A stretch of DNA of 64,000 nt from the NCBI GenBank assembly GCA_963575645.1, contig OY754464.1, forward strand, positions 66,810,948-66,874,947, given 5' to 3'. Position 1 is the stretch's first letter. Every line of letters begins with the position of its first letter. The DNA comes from Xanthostigma xanthostigma (Eukaryota > Arthropoda > Insecta > Raphidioptera > Raphidiidae). Both the position numbers and the translations under genes were made by a program. Below the pieces are notes generated by a model. The model was not told where the DNA came from. It made no database searches and was given only the letters and a program-made list of their open reading frames with translations. This document shows, one piece after another, positions 56,359 to 64,000 of the stretch.

Positions 56359-57027
56359 TTGGTTGTCTGTAAAGTCGGTTTACGGACGATAGTTTTACGT
56401 GATAACGTATTCCGTAATACATAACCTAAACCTCCCAAAATTTGGTTTCAATCCGCTTATCCTTGGTGTCGGAATGATAAGAAATGTCAAAAGTGACGTT
56501 TGCAACTGTCAAAGTATTATGTTCTAATAATAATTAGTTATTCCAATACTTAACTTAGAAGGCGTTGCATTTCACAAAATACTAATGTCAAAAAATTGAA
56601 TTAAACATTAGAAATGCAGCCGTTTTCATGTTAAGACAAGACATACGTTATTTTCTAATTTCCATGTACGGCAAACAAAGACGACCGACCGCGTCGCGCC
56701 ATGCATTAGACAACATTGCATTTATACAGCTATTTTTCTATATAAATTTGTATAAAAAAACTGTTTAGGCAAATTCTGTTATACGAAATCTATGTAAAAT
56801 GTTCTCCTCTTTCGTTTAAGACTGGTTTCAAACCGATCTGATTTAAATTGAGCGAGAAATTAGCAAAAAGCACGCACAGGGTCAGGCGGAACGTTACGCG
56901 TTAGGAACGTTACGTTAGGAACGTTACGACCGTTAGGAACGTTACACTTTTTCGTACATGCAGCCGGTGTTTTATCAATTTATAAGATTGGTGATTCATC
57001 AATTTATAAGACGTTATCACGTCAAAA
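56359..57027 (+). mobile_element. K-family element, copy K6 (long form, 669 bp)
   Basis: Ends TTGGTTGTCTGTAAAGTCGG and GACGTTATCACGTCAAAA. The body matches K4 in reverse orientation. Before the CATGCAGCCGG right end it has its own array of GGAACGTTACG / TTA units. A fragment AAATTTGGTTTCAATCCGCT is shared with repeat R. Confidence 0.88.
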
Positions 57028-57059
57028 ATTTAATAAAAACTATCCTATACCTTTAGCTG

Positions 57060-57150
57060 CACCAAGAACACATTGACAAAATTTCATTAAAATCTGTTCA
57101 GTGGTTTCGAAGATTAGCGCGGCTAATATTGTGACACGGGAATTCTAAGG
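57060..57150 (+). repeat. Fragment resembling the 8850-8975 repeat
   Basis: CAAAATTTCATTAAAATCTG, then TTCGAAGATTAGCGCGG and TATTGTGACACGGGAATTC follow the order seen near 8900-8975 (TTTCATAAAAATAGGTC, CACTGTAACTCGAG). They are probably old fragments of one insect-wide element. Confidence 0.4.
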
Positions 57151-57159
57151 ATATCAGAT

Positions 57160-57775
57160 TGAAAAAGTTTGTTTACATTATTTGTTTGCGTGCGAGGAAT
57201 AATATGCACTTTTTAAAATTATCAAATTTTGATAGACGGGACTATTTTAAACTCTACGATTGCAAATATTCGTTTCGAATTCAGTACACAAAGTGCATTT
57301 CATAAAACGTGCCATTTTTCAAGGTCTTTTCATTGATACGTATTTTCAATAATTCTTTTGTAAATGAAAGTTAACGACCCGTAGAAATTTATTTTAAGAA
57401 CATATTTCTCATAAAGTGCACTCATAAAACAAATGGAAAATCAATGAACTGAAAAATTTGGCACTGTTTTCTGTCAAACTATATGATGTTGTTATAAAAA
57501 TGGTGCCTGTTTTATGACGGAAATGTACATAAACACGACTAAAATCTATCTAACAATATTGTCGCTTCTCTTCACACAAATTGTACGAAGGGGACTTCCC
57601 ACATTTCAGAAATTTGAGAATTTTTACGTTTTTCCTTCGTAAGCAAAAAGTGTAAACACAATTTCATCCTCTCAACTGCAAACAAGAATTTAAAAAATGC
57701 TAGCTGGGAACTCAAGCTCGCTCTGGTCAATTTTTGTGCATATACCGTCTTTAAATTGCAGCTAGAGTATGAATA
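57160..57775. other. No recognisable feature
   Basis: AT-rich, with no repeat partner or open frame worth naming. Confidence 0.4.
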
Positions 57776-57777
57776 AA

Positions 57778-58208
57778 AATAGGTCCAGGGGTGCTAACTT
57801 CTAAAAATCTTCCCCCCCCCAAATGTCCCTAAAAATCCCCTAAAAAAATAATTGCTTTACTTGGATTTTTTTTTATTTCTATTAATTTATATTAGACCGC
57901 GCTCGGTATCCTTATAATAGCAGAATAGTGAATACCGTCGTCAAAGCAGCAAACTTTGTTAATAAAAACAGTTTGCCGCTTTGACGAAAGAGACCGAGCG
58001 CCACGTGATGTTACTATAATACTATATTAATTATTACGACTTATTAAACAGATATTTAACAATGAGTCGGTTTTGTAATTCAAATTTTAGTTTTTTGTGT
58101 ATCCCTAAAATTACCCCTAAAATATAAGGGCTCTAAAAAATCCCATTCTACATTTTATCACTCCAAATTTAGAGGGAGCATCCCTAAGTTGGCAACTTTG
58201 AATAGGTC
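57778..58208. mobile_element. Non-autonomous hAT element with perfect 8-bp duplication
   Basis: AATAGGTC lies at 57778-57785 and 58201-58208. The 415-bp element begins CAGGGGTGCTAACTT, and its other end reads CAAAGTTGCCAACTTAGGG. Internally there are CCCTAAAAAT-type subterminal motifs at both ends. A central foldback (57896-58000) contains AGCGGCAAACTG-type pairs. It is non-coding. Confidence 0.9.
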
Positions 58209-59620
58209 TTGTTATCCGGTGACCATCGCAGCCTAAAGATTATATTATTAAAGATTATATTGGGGTATTCTGTGCTAATAATATGCTTTTTAAACACTAT
58301 ATATTGAAACAGGCTTAAACTGTAGTGTTGGTGGTTGATCAGGTTCTTTTGTGTTAGTAATAACTTCGAGTTTGATTAAATTATCTTTATTTACAACACC
58401 AACTTCAACATGTCCACTACCTCACTCCTTCTTCCTTCCAAATATACATATATTTATATCAATTTGAAATGCAAACCCATGCGCATTTAACTAGAACAAT
58501 TAAGTAAGTGTTATAGTTAAATACTACGTTTGCAGTTTACATTGCAACTGATATACGAAACTTAACCTACATACTGTATATACAGTACAAAACAACTAGA
58601 ATTTAAAATATATTTTTTTCTCTCTGTAAATTTCAGGACTTAACGTTTTCATAATAGCGAATTTTCACCACCATTTAGCTTTCAGAGCACGTAAACTTTA
58701 AATTCCTATATCGTTACATAAATCCTCTTTGAAGACGGGCAGCCCATAGAGAAAGAACGCTGAAATGCCACGACAAAGGGCAGAAGGTGAAGTCTTGACT
58801 CAGTCGGTGTTGACGAAAGTTATATTTATTGTCTGTCAGAATATCCTCTCGAATTATTTAGTCAATAGAACCGGTGGATGGATTGCAATTTGTTTCTGTC
58901 AGCCACCCCGTTTATAGAATAGCGAAGACACCTAGGTGTGTTTGAGTATCGTGCTTCATTGTAAAAAAAGCTAGACACTTGCATTTGTTATACAAAATTG
59001 TGAGATACACTGACCTGCTTTATATTTCACTGAAATCTGTCACGTATGTGTCATTTATCGATTTTGTAATGCGCATGTACAATCTACTCAGAACATGCTC
59101 AGAATAACTAGCCCGCTTGTTAGAAATGTACCAACAGTTGGCACCATAGAGCTATTAGACTGGAGTACGCAAGTAAGCCGTGAAAGTGTCTGAAATTCAG
59201 ACAAAGAACAGTTCCTTATCTCTATGGTAACTAATGATACAAAACAATGCTGATTTTAGTAAACAAATATCTGGTTTTCTGGGCTTTCTGCAGCGTTCTC
59301 TCTCTCAACTCTAGTTGCTTATATCTCTATGGTTGGCACTTTTCGTGAACATAATATTACACTCAGTGTAAATTGCACTGAGATATCTATACTACACTAA
59401 TATACCGAACATACCTTATGCGTTTCTCGTGGATTTTCTATACTTTTGTTGTACATTTTTAACCATTAACAGAGCTGTTCCCGCGGCTTCGTACTCGTGC
59501 ATTTCCAACTATTACTCAGTAATTTTTGACATACATACTTGCCATGCTAGTTTTTAAAGACTGCACACACCATACCGGCACGGACTAGCACAGCACGAAC
59601 CTGCAATTTCGTATACCTGT
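58209..59620. other. No recognisable feature
   Basis: About 1.4 kb. I looked for terminal repeats, tandem units and coding motifs on both strands and found nothing convincing. Confidence 0.4.
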
Positions 59621-59630
59621 ACAGATCACC

Positions 59631-59674
59631 AACTGCAAAATGTCTGCCCTACACGGGGCAGACATTTTACAGTT
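59631..59674. repeat. 44-bp perfect hairpin
   Basis: AACTGCAAAATGTCTGCCC faces GGGCAGACATTTTACAGTT over a 6-base loop, with one mismatch in 19 pairs. It is too short for a standard pre-miRNA. It may be the collapsed ends of a MITE, like the hairpin at 5511. Confidence 0.8.
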
Positions 59675-59695
59675 TTCAAGTAATGAATGTACAAC

Positions 59696-60480
59696 ATGGA
59701 CGTGCGTATTTCGATGGAAGACGTTTTTATTTTGACGACTTTGTATGAAGAGGAGGAAGATGAAGAAGCCACAAAAAAAAACGGCTTAAGTGCGAGTCAA
59801 ACTCGCGCACCGAGGGTTCCGTACAAACTTGTAGGCATGTAAATAGTTCGTCCATCACGAGAATCGAGTCTCGAAGATTTGGAAAACTGTCGCGGTCAGT
59901 TTGCCAACTAAGCGTGTAATTGCAATGAGTTCAGATGGACTACTAACTATTGTAACTCGTGGCTATATCTGCGAGCTTAGTTGTCGTACCGTGTTGCATG
60001 CGAGAGTCCTCATATTGTGCTGTATAAACGCACCGGTAGCGGGCGCTTGTTTTGTATTAGAACTGTTACTGTGTACGTGCGTAGCATCTTGTTGCGGTTT
60101 AAGAACTTTGTTTTTTTGTGATGTAACTACAAATTTACGGTTTTCGGATTTTTCCCTTTACTTGTGCTAAAAGACATTGCCTCTTTTACCAAATTTTACG
60201 ATTCTAGGCCAACAGGTAGTACCCAATAGGTTTTGTTTCCCAAGAGTCTTGACAGACAGACAGACAAACGGACAACAAAGCGAGTTACTTTTTTCCTTTT
60301 GAGGTACGGAACCCTAAAAAAGAAGGTTTTGATTACACTCTGTTAAAAGAAGAAGCAATATGGTGAATTTCACCACTTATTTTCTGAATTATGGAGAGAG
60401 ATCAATGTTTTTTTTTCTATATTTTCGAATATCACAACATATATTCTATGAACTCTTGGATACCATGCTTCTTCATCTAT
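59696..60480 (+). pseudogene. PIF/Harbinger (HARBI1-like) transposase N-terminus, broken
   Basis: The first part reads MEDVFILTTLYEEEEDEEATKK up to 59772. After a 550-bp insertion the reading resumes with RRF, a stop where W is expected, LHSV, then GEFHHLFSELWRE. After a frameshift in a T-run it gives YFRISQHIFYELLDTMLLHL. 'RRRFWVHP...GEFH.LF.EL...F..YFRMS...F.ELL' is the conserved N-terminal block of Harbinger transposases. The DDE catalytic part is absent. Dead gene, with at least one stop, one frameshift and one insertion. Confidence 0.7.
59773..60322 (+). mobile_element. Insect GACAGACAG repeat inserted in the Harbinger gene
   Basis: It starts ACGGCTTAAGTGCGAGTCAA and CTCGCGCACCGAGGGTTCC. 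It ends GACAGACAGACAGACAAACG, CCTTTTGAGGTACGGAACCC and TAAAAAA. These paired phrases bracket a very widespread insect repeat, SINE- or MITE-like. GGGTTCCGTAC near the left and GTACGGAACCC near the right are inverted. It lies in an A-run of the transposase gene. The 89-codon frame at 59901-60170 lies inside it and is not a gene. Confidence 0.75.
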
Positions 60481-61000
60481 AGTACAATAAAAGGAGCACC
60501 AAAACACAAGATTAAATCGATCCAGCAAGGTCAGGCATAAGTGACTGGTGCTGGTCTAATGTGCGCCACTCCATTAAATAACATGAGTACCTTCACGAAC
60601 AGGCTGTTCTAGTCCTGGCTGTGCGAGTTCGTACTGAAATAGTGCGGCCGGTCATTGGAGTAAAGGGGTTATTGTCATAGCGAATGACAGTTTACAACAT
60701 AAATGCCGCTACCGGAACACGAACCCCGAACATTCAGATTCGTGCTGATTGCGTTTTCAATTATTTAACAGTGCTCTAAAAGTTAATGTGCTGGAACATG
60801 TCTGTCTATTTAGGACACTGTGAAATAATTGATAACGCAATCAGCAAAAATATACGTATTTCGGGTTATTATATTGTTGTGAATGCAGCTTTAGCAGAGT
60901 GTGTATTCGCCGCAATGCTTACGTTGAGTGTTTATATAAATCAGTGCCAATTATTACGTAATCTGCCATTCCTTAATCACTGTATTTAGATTGTTGTAAT
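60481..61000. other. No recognisable feature
   Basis: This should contain the rest of the Harbinger gene if it were complete, but no DDE motif is seen. The 67-codon frame at 60786-60989 is hydrophobic and unrecognised. Confidence 0.35.
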
Positions 61001-61072
61001 TTGTTATTCGGGATTCTCTCTGTATGGTTTCTTAGAAACTTTGAAGAGTTCGTTATTTACTACTGAAATAAT

Positions 61073-61453
61073 TTGTTGCGTAATATGTTGGGATGTACAT
61101 ATAAAAAAAAGAAGAGCCGGCAGAAAGAATATAACAGATCTAAACTTAATTATGCCCCTACAGCTAGCGTTTCCAGGAGTCCGGATAAAGTCGGACATAG
61201 GCTTTTTGATTGCGTGTCCTGCCAAAATAAACGGTGTCCGACTTGTCTGGCTTTTGTTAGGCTTTTTACATTTCGCAAACGAGCGAGCGTCAAAAATGAC
61301 AAAAATAACTCAATATCAAGTTATCAAGACAAATCGAGAGTAGTAAGAAGAAAATTAATAGAACGATCTATCGAACGACGTAAATTATTTATAAAACAAT
61401 TATTTTATTTTTCGTTGTCAATGAGTTCGTTCTATTAACTTTATTCTTACCAC
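61073..61453 (+). other. Unrecognised 121-codon frame overlapping a hairpin
   Basis: The frame is rich in Lys/Arg and contains CVSCQNKRCPTC (residues 47-58), a CxxC-x4-CxxC arrangement that could bind zinc. Its 3' end overlaps a hairpin (AGTAAGAAGAAAATTAATAG at 61340 and its near complement at 61424). A second frame (61041-61343) overlaps it out of phase. There is no family match that I know, so it is probably a chance frame. Confidence 0.2.
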
Positions 61454-61521
61454 ATTTGTGTTAACAACTTGATATCAGTTATTTTTGTCATTCAGTTTTC
61501 ATTCGCGAACTTCGAGTTAAC

Positions 61522-61849
61522 ATTATACCTAAATATTGGAAGATTAAAGGATGAAACCTGGTGGCATGAGATCAATGAACTAAGCAAATACTGAAAGTTT
61601 TTTATTGCATTTTATTGTCTGGCGTTTCGGCAAACTCTATGCCATCTTCGGAGAATCTAGAAGATATAGAAGATGGCATAAAGTTTGCCGAAACGTCAGA
61701 CAATAAAATGCAATAAGAAAACCTTCAGTATTTGCTTAGTTCATTGATCCTATGCCACCAGGTTTCATCCTTTGATCTTCCAATATTTAAACAGGATCAT
61801 CATCACTCTAAATTATTAGAGTTATTTTTCACAATTATACCTAAATATT
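61522..61849. mobile_element. Foldback element F11 with 16-bp target duplication
   Basis: ATTATACCTAAATATT lies at 61522-61537 and 61834-61849. Palindrome arms GGAAGAT.AAAGGATGAAAC and the complement enclose cores at 61623-61651 (-) and 61668-61695 (+): CCGAAGAT-GGCA..TGCC-GAAACG. The right tail of 35 bp beyond the palindrome is unpaired, as in F4 and F5. Confidence 0.88.
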
Positions 61850-61859
61850 TTTCTGACCA

Positions 61860-62365
61860 AACGTCAAAGCAAAACTCGCAGCTGTCGATTTCAATTATTG
61901 TTGTGAGCAAAATAGGATACTTGTCATATTTTGATGAGTGGGTTTAGGAAATTGCGTTAAAAATTCCTTAACTTAAAAATATGGAGGAAACGAGTTCATA
62001 AAACTACACCTTTTATTTATCCGCTAATCATTTAATGGATTTGTTTGTTTTTGAACGGAAAAGTCAGTGAAAAGCATTGTTTCATTGGAAAAGTTAATGT
62101 ATCTTTTGACAGTCAACATCCGTTTTACCGAGAAGTCAAGTTTCTCCGTAAGAAAAACAGTATATTTTTTTTAATAATATCCGGTTGCAAATGCTGTCTA
62201 CTAAAATAATGTTTCAATAAAAAGGCAGTGGTGTACTCTCGAAGGTTGCCAAATTACGCAATTAACTCTACTATTAATAAAATTGTTGCGCAAATGTCTA
62301 GATTATGCGTATGCAGAATCGACCGTAGCGAATTTGACTTTTTTTCGGATTGACAATCATGAAAT
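61860..62365. other. No recognisable feature
   Basis: Short interval between F11 and the pogo relic, with no motif or repeat. Confidence 0.4.
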
Positions 62366-62367
62366 TA

Positions 62368-62956
62368 CAGTGTAAACTCCATTTAACATCACTCAATATA
62401 ACTTGACTTAACTTAACTCTAGTTGGTTTACCTTGTTGCTCATACGATGATACAATCTAAATGACAACAACAATACGTCATCATTAAGCAATAAACAGTA
62501 CTTGTTTGTTATTTTGTTACTTTGTTGACGACATCATGCGTACCGAAGATTCTAAGAAATTTTTCTTTTGTGTTTTGGGATTATATCTTTCATATATTTT
62601 ACTCAGCTGTTTATCGATAATTAGTTATCATATTCTTAGTTACCCACAAACTTGCAAACTGTGAACATGGCGAGTAAAAGAAAATCTTTGTGTACTTACG
62701 AGAAAGTTTTATTAATACGCGCAATAGAGGCAGAAGAAAAGATACATAAGTGATGTTGAAAGACGCTTTGGATTCAGTAAATACATATTTTTTGTTTTAT
62801 TTCGAAGTCCAGTCTAGTAAAATATTAAATTCTAATCAAAGTAAATTATTTTCGTATATCACGCTTCATCACTTTACTGTGTGTTGGTATGAAGCTATGA
62901 CAAAACAAACTCATAACATAATTGAATATAGCGACAATATCAAAGAGGAAGGCTAG
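62368..62956 (+). pseudogene. pogo/Tigger transposase 5' end, frameshifted
   Basis: A pogo-like terminus CAGTGTAAACTCCATTTAAC follows TA at 62366-62367. The ATG at 62667 opens MASKRKSLCTYEKVLLIRAI (a CENP-B/Psq-type helix-turn-helix start). A one-base slip near the AEE codons then leads to KKRYISDVERRFGFSK. 'MASKRK.LT..EKV.VI..IE......DVA..FGI.KSTLS' is typical of Tigger transposases. After that the similarity ends, so the DDD catalytic domain is missing. Confidence 0.7.
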
Positions 62957-63033
62957 GCACTCAGAAAGCTAGGTTATGTGTTCCAGGGAGTGGTTATAGT
63001 GTATATCGGTGTGATGCAGTAGTCCTCCAATAT

Positions 63034-63370
63034 ATTATACTAATATATTATAAAGCTGAAGAGTTTGTTTGTTTGTTTGGTTGAACGCGGTAATCTCAGG
63101 AACTACTGGTTCGAATTATTTTTTTTTTGTTGGATAGCCCATTTATCGAGGAAGGCTATAGGCTATATAGTATATAATATCACGCTACGACCAACAGGAG
63201 CGAAGCATCAATTAAGTCCGACAAAAGCTTTTGAACGGTAACTTCGATCATCATGAAATTTGGACATAAGATTCATCTCGGTAAACTAAGATAAATGTGC
63301 GTACTCATGTCCCTCCCCCACCATTTGTTTTTTTTTTTTGCACCCGGGTGAAATCGGGCGGGACCACTAG
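63034..63370 (+). mobile_element. Non-autonomous Helitron H4 lacking the tRNA
   Basis: Same 5' (TATACTAATATATTATAAAGC) and 3' (CACCCGGGTGAAATCGGGC, then CCACTAG|T) ends as H1-H3. At 337 bp the middle part with the tRNA is missing, between GAGCGAAGCATCAA and GACAAAAGCTTTTGAACGG. It is either a deletion or the form before capture. Confidence 0.85.
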
Positions 63371-63649
63371 TATCTTATCAGCGACAATTCTTTCACACAA
63401 AATAGTAATTTTACGTCATTTGATATTCAAGGTCATTCGGAAGTTGCTAGGACTAATTTAAAAAAGTCACACTTTGTAGCCCGCCTCGCACATTTTTTTT
63501 CTCCACCACTGGTACAACCCAACAGTCTGCATAATTATCAAATCGAAACTTACATAACTGATTGTCAATACGTTTGAAATAGTTAATTATAAAGTTTAAA
63601 AAAAAGTAAAAAATCATTTTTAAAAATAAAGGTTCTGTTCAATAGCGAT

Positions 63650-64000
63650 TATTGCACATACCGCTAAACTAGCGGTATGTGCTTTATTATCGCTTTGTGC
63701 GTCAGAGCTGACTTTCGTTCATATAAGAAGTTATATCTAAGTTAATTTCACACGAAATCCATCCAAATTGAAGCTTTTTGAAAAGAGGAGAGTCTGATCT
63801 ATAAAACAGAACCATTTTTAAATCAATTCGAGTTCATAAATACTATTAAAATTGTAATTGAAAATCACAAACAGCAGTTGTCGGTTGGTCTGTACGTATG
63901 TACGTATGTACGTATGTACGTACGTCACGACTCTACAGATCGCAATTTTGGTCGGATTGCCTTGGGTTATATTTTATTCACTTTGTTTACTATCAGACCA
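63650..64000 (+). repeat. Dispersed repeat, copy 2 of the 16691 sequence, cut by the window edge
   Basis: GCACATACCGCT..AGCGGTATGTGC, CAGAGCTGACTTTCGTTCAT and TTTGTTTACTATCAGA appear in the same order and orientation as at 16691-17033. A pure GTACGTAT array (63892-63925) has expanded relative to copy 1. Confidence 0.7.

Noticed and set aside
59901..60170. 89-codon frame with a cysteine-rich tail
   Set aside because: It lies inside the repeat inserted into the Harbinger relic. Its cysteines have no regular spacing.
61041..61343. 100-codon frame overlapping 61073-61438
   Set aside because: Two overlapping frames in different phases, neither with a known fold beyond a possible CxxC pair. Likely chance.

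Overview
This is an AT-rich eukaryotic window with no intact host gene and no rRNA or CRISPR array. Nearly everything that can be identified is transposable-element sequence. The mix points to an insect genome: Helitrons with A|TC...CTAG|T boundaries, TTAA-target MITEs, small hAT elements with 8-bp duplications, pogo/Tigger and PIF/Harbinger transposase relics, LINE ORF2 tails ending in AATAAA plus triplet repeats, and a GACAGACAG-containing insect repeat. The order or species cannot be decided from sequence alone.

Layout. 0-2 kb: a palindrome, then a small hAT sitting between two oppositely oriented LINE tails. 4-10 kb: a TTAA MITE with a nested element, a tRNA-bearing Helitron, two nested foldback elements and a LINE fragment. 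12-18 kb: LINE tails, foldback elements and a possible CRE-type promoter. 18.3-21.2 kb: two abutting large palindromes. 22-28 kb: nested MITEs, a second tRNA-bearing Helitron, a long copy of the unclassified 'K' family and a SINE-like block. 29.0-32.5 kb: a 3.5-kb palindrome with nearly identical arms, an inverted tandem array at its centre and a second palindrome nested in one arm. 33-40 kb: hAT MITEs, a TTAA element and more foldbacks. 41.5 kb: a cluster of heat-shock elements with a TATA box. 43-46 kb: several tandem arrays. 46-57 kb: MITEs, a third tRNA-bearing Helitron, pogo-type MITEs, a LINE tail with an open 176-codon frame, and another long K element. 57-64 kb: a hAT, a broken Harbinger gene split by a repeat, a foldback, a broken pogo gene and a small Helitron.

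Three repeat systems stand out. First, at least nine foldback elements of several unrelated families are flanked by direct repeats of 9-16 bp. Most carry a short core, CTGANGA - stem - GAAACG, which matches two of the three conserved boxes of a hammerhead ribozyme. That combination suggests Penelope-like retroelement termini, not DNA transposons. Second, three Helitrons carry a tRNA-Lys-like gene on their own strand, and in two of them the anticodon loop now reads GTC. Third, the six-copy K family has invariant ends and an internal short tandem array that differs from copy to copy.

Relative ages can be read from nesting. K1 and foldback F6 are younger than the TTAA MITEs that hold them. K5 is younger than foldback F8. 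K2 is younger than a LINE tail. Foldback F2 is younger than F1. Coordinates of repeat edges are hand-read and may be off by a few bases unless a target duplication is given.
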